This document shows positions 46,601-58,600 of a stretch of DNA of 64,000 nucleotides, piece by piece. Both the position numbers and the translations under genes were made by a program. Position 1 is the first letter of the stretch. Every line of letters begins with the position of its first letter. The stretch spans positions 14,392,146-14,456,145 of the forward strand of contig NC_047076.1 in the NCBI RefSeq assembly GCF_902459465.1, in the 5' to 3' direction. The DNA is from Asterias rubens (Eukaryota; Echinodermata; Asteroidea; Forcipulatida; Asteriidae). The notes beneath the pieces are model-generated. The model saw nothing but the letters and a program-made list of their open reading frames with translations, made no database searches and had not been told where the DNA came from.

Positions 46601-49600
46601 AGAGCTAGAGAGGTATCTATGTTTGCTTGGCATCCAACATGTGAGGTAGTATTGGACAGATACAGATAATAATGATCTGATTTACATGTATGTATTGCAG
46701 CTAGTAGAGCTAGAGAGGTATCTATGTTTGCTTGGCATCCAACATGTGAGAATCGTGTTTTAACTGTCACACCTACTGGCACATTTAGAGATGTTACTAT
46801 CCAGGATCGAATATCATTGGTGAGTTGTTTACTCCATTGGTGAGTTGTTTGCTCCTGGGACCAATTTCATAGAGTTGCTTAAGCAAACAAATTGCTCGCT
46901 TATTTTACACATGTTAATGGCCAATATATGCCATATATACATGGCTTGTAACGGGTATTTAGCTGCAGTTAACTTAGCATAACAATTGAGTAATCTGATT
47001 TTACTAAAGCAAGGATATTGTTGCTTCAGCAAAATTTTGTGCTTAAGCAGCTCCATGAAATTGGGCTCTGTCCATTCCGCTGATAATGGGCTAGGTTTAA
47101 TTATTATTATTATTATTATTATTTATTCAGCCATAATGGTTAGTTTGACTTAGTTTGGATAGACAATTTAAACTTGTGGCGGGTTTTTGTTGAGTGGTCA
47201 ATTGCACTCAATTCAAGCGCTGGTGTTTCTGATCAGCATACTGTAGTGTGGGTTCAAGTCTTGGTTTTGACACTTATGACATTATTACTTCATCTTTCGG
47301 ATGGAACTTAAAGCTGAAGGTCCTGTTGGATGTGTAATTCTTATAACAGAACTGAGTAACACTTAGTTTCTGGCAATGGCTGCTGAATGGCGTTGCAGCA
47401 CCTTGTAAAACCTTATAGTGTGGTACCTAAATCAGCCTCATAATTCAAAATTTAAAATGTTTCTTTGGGTTCAAGCACCTTGAGTACCTTTTGTAAGATG
47501 CATACAAATGCATACACTATAGCATTTTAGTTATATTTTACTGTCAGTCATTTGTTAGATGCACACATAATGCATACACTATAGCATTTTAGTTATATTT
47601 TACTGTCAGTCTTTTGTTAGATGCATACATAATGCATACACTATAGCATTTTAGTTATATTTTACTGTCAGTCTTTTGTTAGATGCATACATAATGCATA
47701 CACTATAGCATTTTAGTTATATTTTACTGTCAGTCTTTTGTTAGATGCATACATAATGCATACACTATAGCATTTTAGTTATATTTGACTGTCAATCTTT
47801 TGTAACTCAATGATTGATGAGACCTACAAACAAAGTAGTGAGAACACATTGTGATGGTATTATGTGTCTTTTAGATTGATACATATTTTGGATGTGTTTT
47901 ATTAATGTAGATGGTATCCCCTCAATCTACTTGTATGCTGGCATCAGGCAGGAGTCTGTTATGTGTCTTTTAGATTGATACATATTTTGGATATGTTTTA
48001 TTAATGTAGACGGTATCCCCTCAATCTACATGTATGTTAGCATCAGGCAGGAATCTGCTACTAGTCACTCCAGCCAAGAGTCATCAAGTCAAAGATATCT
48101 CAGCTCAGATGAAACAAAGAGCTATAGATGGATATGGATTACAGGTATTTCCATAATAAGAAAGGCCCTCTAGCCTTGAGTTTCTTATTGGTTATATGCC
48201 CAAGCACTCTCTTAATTAAGGTTATTCTGATGGCATCTTAACATTATTGAATGTGGTAACATTACTTTGGAAAACATGCAGCAATGGTATTTTGAGAGTC
48301 TATCAGTTTTACATATGAACAAGACACAAAAGCCTATTCAGAGGTATGAAATATGTCATATGCTGATAAAATTGATCCCTAAAGCATGAATTCCTGGAAA
48401 TGGTTGTAAATGTAGCATACTGGTAAAACTTACATTTATAGTTTCTAAGATTAATAACTTTGCTTATTTATTCTTTTTGTTTAATTCTAAACTCGTACCC
48501 CTGATAACTGTACATTGTAGCTTTATCCCTTCTTATCCATTTACTGTGCTTCCATTCTGTCATAGTTTTAATTTATACATTGTTTGTGAATTCTATTTGC
48601 AGAAATTATTAATTAAGAATGGTGATCTGGTGGGAGACTCAGAAGAAGAGGTCCAACTTCAGAAGTTTTGGAGATGGCTTGATCATATTCTTTTGAAGTT
48701 GACATAATGATATACTTTGTTGTCATTTGTGAATCTTTAGTTGTTTAATTTCCCAATGTAGTGGCAATGGTCCATGTACCATGACACATTGTTCAAGTAA
48801 ACTTGTCAACGATTACTAAAGAAATATCAAGCAACATTGCAACACTTTGAATGATTGTGTATGGAGTTAGTTTAACAGCCATTGCAAAAGGGAGACTTTT
48901 AAATGGTCCTTTTCACAGTATTGCGCATGCTCAGACCTACACACGTGATACTGAAGAGCTGCAAAAAAGGATTGTTAAGTCGGCTGCCGCCAGCGTCTCA
49001 GAAGATCTACCTCTGATCTGGACCATGATGTTGTTTTTGTAAAATTTTCTTTGAAAAAAAGAGACAGCTTAAGTTTATGTGCTCCTCCAATAACATTTAA
49101 TTGTAGTAAGCCTTTATTGTTTTTAATTCTTAGAAATTAGTAAAACAAGGTAAATTAATGACCAGAAGCATCTCAGAAATCAGTCAAACAGGTATACTGT
49201 ACATCGTTTGCTCTGAGTGACTAGTGACAATAGTATTTTGGATTCCAACCCAGATTCTTATCCGCTTGTTATGTTGGCTTTTTTGTGATGCTCTACAATT
49301 CTCCACAGCCATTCTATGTATGGTTGAGCTAAATTGCTCTATTAATATTGTGTAGAACCTTATCAGCTACAGATTGCAACCTGATAGTGGTTGAAATTAT
49401 CTACTGAAGTACTTATTACATGTAGTAGCAATATTGACTGATAGTATTGATGTATGTTTCACATGTTGAAGAAAAGCTTCCTTAACATTTAGATCACGAA
49501 TCATGGCATTGCAAAAAGAAGACAGAGCTACTTCCAAAGGATGGATTAAAAGCTATGGCGTCAAATCACTCATCAAATGTGAAGATGGACTCAAAAGTGT

Positions 49601-52600
49601 CATTGAGTCAATAGATTGGAAAGGAGTGGACTGGTATTCAGAGTCTAATGTTTTTAGGAGTAAAGAAAGGTGAGTAGTGTGATAAAGTATTTTTATTTGA
49701 TAAAGTCAAAGATTGACTTGGCATGTAGAAAAGTTGAATGTGATGTCACAAGTTGCCATATGTTGAGTGACTGGTGTCGATGACATCACTATCCTCTGCT
49801 AGTGTTGTACATGTTTGTCATTTTTGTGACTGCCCAACTTGATAGACACAGATAAATAATGTCATGCTGTTCAGCTAAATCAAGGTCATCATCGCAAAGG
49901 ATAAGACAAAGGAATGTTACTTTCTTTGTTTGGCTACCATCAATAATTCTGTATCAAAGTCAACACTAAATAGTAAAATGGCCTTGAATGTCGGAGCTTT
50001 AAATGACCTTCACAGGGAGTATCGTTGAACATATTTTAAGGTTTTGCAGTCACACTTGATTTACATTGTTGTGTTATTCTAGCTGGTAACTTTGTTCAGA
50101 TCTGCTAAACTTAACAGTCCTCACCAATGCTGGTTTGTAAAACCAGCCTTAGTTTGCTTTGGTTAAAGGCACTGGACACCTTTGGTAATTGCCAAAGACC
50201 AGAATTCTCACTCTTTACATACAAGTCTAGGTTAAAGGCACTGGACACCTTTGGTAATTGCCAGAGACCAGTATTCTCACTCAAGACACTGGACACCTTT
50301 GGTAATTGCCAAAGACCAGTATTCTCACTCAAGACACTGGACACCTTTGGTAATTGCCAAAGACCAGTATTTCTCACTCTTTGTGTCCCAACAGTATGCA
50401 TCAAATAACAAACCTGTAGAAATGTTGGCTCAATTGCTCAAGAAAATAATGAAAGACAGCCTTGTTGCAAAAGATGTGTATGCTTTCAGATGCTTTCTTT
50501 CTCAAACACGGCGTTACATCAGAGGGGGGTCATTTGTGACAATGTTTTGTACTATCAACAGCTCTCTGTTGCTTGTTACCAGATAAGATTTTATGCTAAT
50601 TTACATTTTGGGTAACTACGAAACGTTTCCATTGTATTTAAATTTACAAATTACCATTAATCCACGTACACCTCTTCACTTGGCTGTATGAGGTTGACCA
50701 CTCCAGCATTCAATTTATGATAAGTTATTATATGCAGATATGTATACAATAATTTGAAACAACACTGAGAGGAAGTAAGGATGTGGCTGTTTCATTAATG
50801 AATGAACTGCAATATTCCATTACTCACTTGTAGACACAAGTGGATGGTTTTTAGTGTGTGTCTGTTTTCAAGTTCTGGCTCAATTGTTCCCAACAGGGCA
50901 TGTGCTCTTCAGCTGTGTGGATGGGAGTTTGATCAAGATGAACAAGCTTTTCAGTTATTCATTCTCAGGTAAATACATGCCAGTTTTAATAGTCAGTGCA
51001 GTATCGCTATGATTAATTGAATCTAAAATGTTTAACTGGATATGAAACATCTATTCAACAGTGTACCAATAAACTCATGGTACAGACAGGGGTCCAATTG
51101 ATGGCACTGTTTCCAGTGATCTGCATAATAGCATGAATCCATGGACCGTCAATGCAGAGTTCTGGTAAGCAGAGCCCTGGGGCAACCTCCTCATCAAACT
51201 GGAGCCCTGGGGCAACCTCCTCATCAAACTGGATCCCTGGGGCAATCCCCTCATCAAACTGGATCCCTGGGCCAACCTCCTCATCAAACTGGAGCCCTGG
51301 GGCAATCCCCTCATCAAACTGGAGCCCTGGGCCAACCTCCTCATCAAACTGGAGCCCTGGGCCAACCTCCTCATCAAACTGGATCCCTGGGGCAACCTCC
51401 TCATCAAACTGGATCCCTGTGGCAACCCCCTCATCAAACTGGAGCCCTGGGGCAATCCCCTCATCAAACTGGAGCCCTGGGGCAACCCCCTCACCAAACT
51501 GCAGCCCTGGGGCAACCCCCTCATCAAACTGGAGCCCTGAGGCAACCCCCTCATCAAACTGGAGCCCTGGGGCAACCCCCTCATCAAACTGGATCCCTGG
51601 GGCAACCCCCTCATCAAACTGGAGCCCTGGGGCAACCCCCTCATCAAACTGGAGCCCTGTGGCAACCCCCTCATCAAATTGGAGCCCTGGGGCAACCCCC
51701 TCATCAAACTGGATCCCTGGGGCAACCCCCTCATCAAACTGGAGCCCTGGGGCAACCCCCTCATCAAACTGGAGCCCTGGGGCAACCCCCTCATCAAACT
51801 AGAGCCCTGGGGCAACCCCTCACCAAACTGCAGCCGTTGGGCAACCCCTCATCAAACTGGAGCCCTGGTGCAGATTTCACAAAGAAATAAAATTGATTGC
51901 AAGACAAATTGTCAGTATTATCATAGTGATTTAGATTGTGACATCACACTTTACTAAACAACTACGATTGATTTGCAATTAAGATCAATCTGAGCTCATT
52001 GTGAAATCAGCCTCTTGACAATGTATAGTGTTTTTACAAATATAACCAGTCAGATTAATATGTTGTGTTTAATACTAGATTGGAGAAAGATAATGAGTAT
52101 GAGCGAGCAGCAGCAATCTGTGTATTTCAGCTCAGGATTAGACAAGCTATTGATATACTGAACAGAGGAGCAAAGGACACAACGTACAACGGTAAAATAT
52201 CATGAGTTTCTTTGTATCTCCCCGCTTTGTACTCATCTGTAAAGCAAGTTTTGATTTAAGAAACCCATTGTTAAAAGGATTACTGTTAGTAAAGCAATGA
52301 TTACAAAGGATGGATGGGATGTGTTTTTATAGAGTGCGTTCGATTAGCTTCCCTGTGTCAACCCCGCGGTGCTCATTCGGGTGAGCCCCTGACAAGAGCT
52401 AATCGAATGATCACTCACCCTCTTGTGGTGACGTCATACACCTCGGGCCAGCCCCAAGTGACCCGTTCCACAAGCAGGGCACTTGGGGCTGACCTGGGTG
52501 ACCCTCTGGAATGACGGGGGCAGATCGGGGTCGACCCGTGGAAGCTAATCGAAAGCACCCACAGCAACTGTTCTAAGACGTTCAAATTATTAATACAAAA

Positions 52601-55600
52601 CTCAACCAAGAATTGTAAGTTAGAATACACACTGTGAATTTGCCTGTCCTTTATTATGGGTCAACATACACACAGCTGTGGAAACCTATACACATTGAAA
52701 CAAAGGTCCCCACAACGTCTTGTTCAAGTATAAATCACCACAGGGGAATTCTACAGAAAATGGCAAGTCTCTGCAACTGTGCATGCTGAAGATTGTGTTC
52801 TCACCATTATCATGTTTTATTACTCAATGTGACAAGTGCAGACATATCTCTGTCACACCCGTTTCAGACAGACGCTTAATTATTGAATTAAGTGCATGAA
52901 AAAATCTATGTCTGAAACAGTTAAGAGCGACTAGACGCGCTGGAAGTCGAAGGATCAACTGTTGCAGTCGTTTGGAACGACTCTGGAGTGACTTGATTTC
53001 AGACGTTGATCTTCAGGATGGAGCAATCATTCAGTTGTACATTTTTAAAAAGTCCTTGCGGGGTGGGAGTGGGGTGCAAGGGTTTTGAATGAGGGGTTTG
53101 AATTCCTTTAACAAATGAAGTGAGCCATACCTTTGACAGTATGAGTTTGTGTACATGTACATATATGTATAGCAGTAGAGTCAGTCTATCATCTCGATAT
53201 TGAATCTATTGTACTTGCAGGTTATGTGAATCTGAATGGTATTGCCATGGCATTATCAGGGTTTACCCAGCAACGTAATACATTATGGTGTGAGATGTGT
53301 AGTACACTTAGACAGAATCTTCAACATCCATACTTACAAGCAATGTTTGGATTCTTGACTGCCGATGGTGATACTTATGATGTGGTCTTGGTAAGTCTAC
53401 ATGTATTTACTTGATGAATAAGCAATGTTTGGATTCTTGACTGCCGATGGTGATACTTATGATGTGGTCTTGGTAAGTCTACATGTATTTACTTGATGAA
53501 TAAGCAATGTTTGGATTCTTGACTGCCGATGGTGATACAATTATGATGTGGTCTTGGTAAGTCTACATGTATTTACTTGATGAATAAGCAATGTTTGGAT
53601 TCTTGACTGCCGATGGTGATACTTATGATGTGGTCTTGGTAAGTCTACATGTATTTACTTGATGAATAAGCAATGTTTGGATTCTTGACTGCCGATGGTG
53701 ATACTTATGATGTGGTCTTGGTAAGTCTACATGTATTTACTTGATGAATAAGCAATGTTTGGATTCTTGACTGCCGATGGTGATACTTATGATGTGGTCT
53801 TGGTCAGTCTATTTACTTGATGAATAGGTCTTGTGCTGGTTGTTTATTAAATTTGATGCAATCATTCAGCTGTCAATGTGTGAAATGTTACTAGACATGC
53901 TAGAGGAATAAAAGAGTGGCAATGAGTTCTAAAACAACCATTCATAAATACCTCAGACAGTTTCGTTGTTCCTATTGGTGGAGATAGCGTCACGTGGGGG
54001 TGTTTAAACGGTTGATAATGACAAGCTGGAGCTCTGTTTATAACCGTTTGTTTTCGGATATTACACGCTAGTCTTGGTGCAAGACGCTTCAATTGTTACA
54101 GGCGATGCACGCACTGTCGGTGAGTTGGGCGTGCTGTGTGTGAAAGGAAAACGAGAACGTCTTGCACCAAGACTATACGAACGGATCTGGACAGTCATAA
54201 CAATGCAACACACGGACGTACAGAGCTCAAGCACGTTGGAAACAGATAAGTTTTACAAAGTTTCTTACTTTTTTATGCCTTTTAACCAAAAAGGCATTTA
54301 TGAATGGGAATAAAAGAGTTGTGACTCTTTATTAAACAGCTTTTTAAAACCTTATTCCCATTCAAAAATGCCATTTTGGTTAAAAGGCGTAATAAAGTAG
54401 GGAAAGTTTGTTTAAAATTATCTGTTTTCCAATGTTCTTGAGATCTGTTCTGTGTGGGGCATAAAATGAGACAGTTTTCGGATGAAATGCCATCCGAAAA
54501 CAACTGGTCTTAAACAGCTCTAGCTGGTCTTTTTCAGTCGTTTAGACACCCCCACGTGAAATGCTCTCAACCAATACGTAATTGTCTGTTGTTTTTTTAT
54601 AAATGGCCATTTTATAAAATGAGTCACTACTCTATTCATAATGCCCTTTTGCTAAAAAACAAAAAAACAAAAAACAATTAAAGACGATCTGTTCTTTAGC
54701 AAATTGTTGAAGGTATAATTGGTTATGTATTTTGATTTCTTTAGAAAGAGCCTGGTTTGAGTATGGAGGACCGTATTGCATTTGCCTGTTTATTTCTAAA
54801 TGATCAGCAACTACCGTCCTTCATTGAAGAGTTAATGAATGGCGTAATACAGACTGGCAATCTAGAAGGAATGTTATTAGCAGGGCTGACTAAAGATGGT
54901 GTAGAGCTGCTACAGTCGTATGTTGATAGGGTATGTAAACATTGCTTAGTAGAGCTGCTACAGTCGTATGTTGATAGGGTATGTAAACATTGCTTAGTAG
55001 AGCTGCTACAGTCGTATAGTGATAGGGTATGTAAACATTGCTTAGCTATCATATACAGTGGAGGATCCAATGGCTACTTGTTCTAAAGACATTGCTACAT
55101 ATTTCCAAAGTCAGAGAGATTGTACAGTAAATATATTTGAAACATGTAATATGAAAATGTTAATGATTAGAGAAGGTTTATGGACAAATGAACCCCAATA
55201 CTCAAAATCTAACCAATTTAACACCTCGTATTTGATCGTCTCTGGGTAGATAAAACAAAACAAGCTAAACATGAGAAAACCTACTTGGAACCCAATATCA
55301 ACCTGCTGTCTGTCCTTTCAAAGCTGAGTGTACTAGAGCAGAATGTACTAAGACAGTGACTGCTTGAAAAAATGAAGCATTAAACAATTGTTGCACGCTG
55401 TGACTGGGAGGGTACAACCTCCAGGGAAAAAGGCACCCTCGGCTTCACCTCGGATGCCATTTCTCCCTTTGGGTGTACAAAATGTCATGGATCCCAGTCA
55501 CAGCGTGCAACAATTGTTTTGTTATACCTTGGTAACATAATTATTCCTCTTCTCGAAGTTCTGTTGTCATCCTCTAACATTATTACATTGTTTAAAACAG

Positions 55601-58600
55601 TTTTTCACTATTCCCTCGAACCCGCGTTTTTTTTCGTACTGAGCACTGGAAATGGACCAACGGTGGGAACGATCAAGGTAATGTACACTGGTGAACATCA
55701 CTCAGCCATGGTACATGCGTATTTGCTGCATGGCACGTAATTGGTTCTCCACCAATAAAATTTGCCAATTTGTAACAGAGGTATAACCTACATGATTGAT
55801 ATCCTTAGACTGCTGATGTTCAGACCACTAGCTGGGTTGCTGTACGTACACTACCATCAGAGCTATGTAAAGACAGACGAGTCATGCATTGGATAGAGAG
55901 TTACAGAAGTCTTCTGGATATATGGAGGCTGTGGCATCAAAGGTTAGTTCCTATTGGATCTTACAATCAGAAATTAAATCCAGTTATTCTGGGCCAGGAA
56001 ATATTGTTAGTGATGGCTCAAAATATTCCATCAGACAATAATATATTTATTGAATTGAAAAGAACAGCAAGTTATGTTAAAGGCAGTGGACACTATTGGT
56101 AATTACTCAAAATAATTATTAGTACAAAACCTTACTTGGTAACAAGTAAGTGGGAGAGGTTGGTTGTATAAAACATTGTGAGAAACGGCTCCCTCTGAAG
56201 GGGAGTAGTTTTCGAGAAAGAAGTAATTTTCCACGAATTTGATTTCAAAACCTCAGATTTAGAATTTGAGGTCTCGAAATCAACCATCTGAAAGCTCACA
56301 ACTCCGTGTCACAAGGGTGCTTCTGCGTCCCATATCCAACGAGGCCGCAGGCTGAGTTGGATATGGGAATATCTTGGGAAGATCGTTCCATATTTCCACG
56401 AGCGCGTGTGTGATAACGTATTTATCTTCAAGCAAACTTGGCTTGTGTCGTAGAACACACAAGACGCATGTAGTGATATTAGCAGTGCAATATTATACAA
56501 ATATTGACTGCTTCGAGTGCTATGGTTAAAACTATGACTCCCGAGGTGATCCCCGGAGCGTTCTATTTTCCCGAGGCGAACGTTCTATTTTCCCGAGGCG
56601 AAGCCGAGGGAAAATGGAACGCTCCGGGGATTACCGAGGGAGTCATAGTTTAAACCATTGCACGAGTAAAACCAGCCAATATTTGTTTTATAACACCCCA
56701 AACATATCTAAATACTGTTCAGACTTTACAGACTTGAATGCTCTGCATGTAGTGTCATGTTATTCGAAATGGTTACAGACTATTAATTTACCGATGCACT
56801 ATCACACGGCCGTCGTCTAGCAAAACTAAGACATATCATGTGACGCGCTCTAAACCAATGAAAAGGCAGAATATTGGTAAGGGGTGTTATAAAGGTTTAT
56901 AACACCATTCCATTCTGCAAATCTGATTGGAGGATTAGCGTGTACTTGAAGATAAAATATTAAATGCTGTGGGAATGACCACTTGCTGTTTTAAGACTGA
57001 TTATAGGGGATTTCTGTGGAAGTAAATACTGGTTATGTAGTTAAGTACTGTTTCAATGTTTTTCTTTTTTGTGTAACTTGACAGGGCAAGGTTTGATGTG
57101 TACTATCATCAAGGTAACGTGAAGATTCCACCCCAGCAACAGATCTTCGTCAATTGTCACTTTTGTCAGAATGCTATATCACCCACAGTGTTAGCCCAGA
57201 GGTCATTACATAACATTCCACATAGAGGAGTACCTATGCATCAGAGAGTCAAGGTCAGTATTAGTATACACATTCAAACCAGGGACCTGTAACAAAAGAG
57301 GACAATAGGCTCCACGATTCAGGAAGGCTCCACAGTCGCAAAGCATGTACAAAATGGGAGCCGTTGCAAAAAAGTTAAAACAAAAGAGGAACATAGGAGT
57401 TCCACAGTTGTAGGCCTACATGTATAAACACTTGCGTGAGTTGCCTGCCTACTAGAGTAGCATGATGTTGAGTTGCCTGCCTACTAGAGTAGCATGATGT
57501 TGAGTTGCCTGCCTACTAGAGTAGCATGATGTTGAGTTGCCAGCCTACTAGAGTAGCTTGATGTTGAGTTGCCTGCCTACTAGAGTAGCATGATGTTGAG
57601 TTGCCTGCCTACTAGAGTAGCATGATGTTGAGTTGCCTGCCTACTAGAGTAGCTTGATGTTGAGTTGCCTGCCTACTAGAGTAGCATGATGTTGAGTTGC
57701 CTGCCTACTAGAGTAGCATGATGTTGAGTTGCTTGCCTACTAGAGTAGCATGATGTTGAGTTGCCTGCCTACTAGAGTAGCATGATGTTGAGTTGCCTGC
57801 CTACTAGAGTAGCATGATGTTGAGTTGCCTGCCTACTAGAGTAGCATGATGTTGAGTTGCCTGCCTACTAGAGTAGCATGATGTTGAGTTGCAAGCCTAC
57901 TAGAGTAGCATGATGTTGAGTTGCCTGCCTACTAGAGTAGCATGATGTTGAGTTGCCTGCCTACTAGAGTAGCATGATGTTGAGTTGCCTGCCTACTAGA
58001 GTAGCATGATGTTGTGTTGCCTGCCTACTAGAGTAGCATGATGTTGAGTTGCCAGCCTACTAGAGTAGCATGATGTTGAGTTGCCTGCCTACTAGAGTAG
58101 CATGATGTTGAGTTGCCTGCCTACTAGAGTAGCATGATGTTGAGTTGCCTGCCTACTAGAGTAGCTTGATGTTGTAGACAGAATAGCCATGTAACATTGT
58201 AGTTGGTACTCATTGAAGGTTATGTGAAAGTTTGAAAACATTTGCTTAACATGGGATTTAACAGTGCTATGCAGTTCAGTTTGTACCACCGAAATTATTT
58301 GTTTAAGACAAATGGAAGACAAGGTGAAGTTGATTGTGATATTAAAATCTTGGTCAATTTTTAAGGGTAAGGGGGCACTGTGTTACATATGGTCCTCATA
58401 TGGAAAAAAACTCTCCATGCCAGGTTATAAAACCAATTAAAAGCAAACTGTTTAAAACCTGAAAAGATTTGTTCAAATAAGGAGGTCAATCTTTTGTAGA
58501 TCGGAGTGTCTTGTCTTTCAAATCAAATTGATTTCTAAAGATCTACCGAAAACAAGGCATATTTACATTTTGCGTTACTTTCAACTAGTGATGCAATGAC

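Noticed and set aside
44600-46750. CRISPR-like regular array
   Set aside because: Repeats are contiguous, spacers are not unique, and the unit is a duplicated exon edge in an animal gene.
48851-49042. Open frame as an extra MIOS exon
   Set aside because: No homology to MIOS; the phase of exons 13 and 14 already joins without it.
49480-49492. Second U12-type intron before MIOS exon 14 (TTCCTTAAC near the acceptor)
   Set aside because: The branch A would be only about 7 nt from the AG, and the matching donor (GTTGAC at 48698) is not a U12 donor. The sequence ATATTCTTT upstream gives the wrong phase.
51075-51890. Long open frames on both strands (about 246-249 codons)
   Set aside because: They lie wholly in a 30-bp tandem repeat whose period is a multiple of three; the peptides are simple repeats and the region is a MIOS intron.
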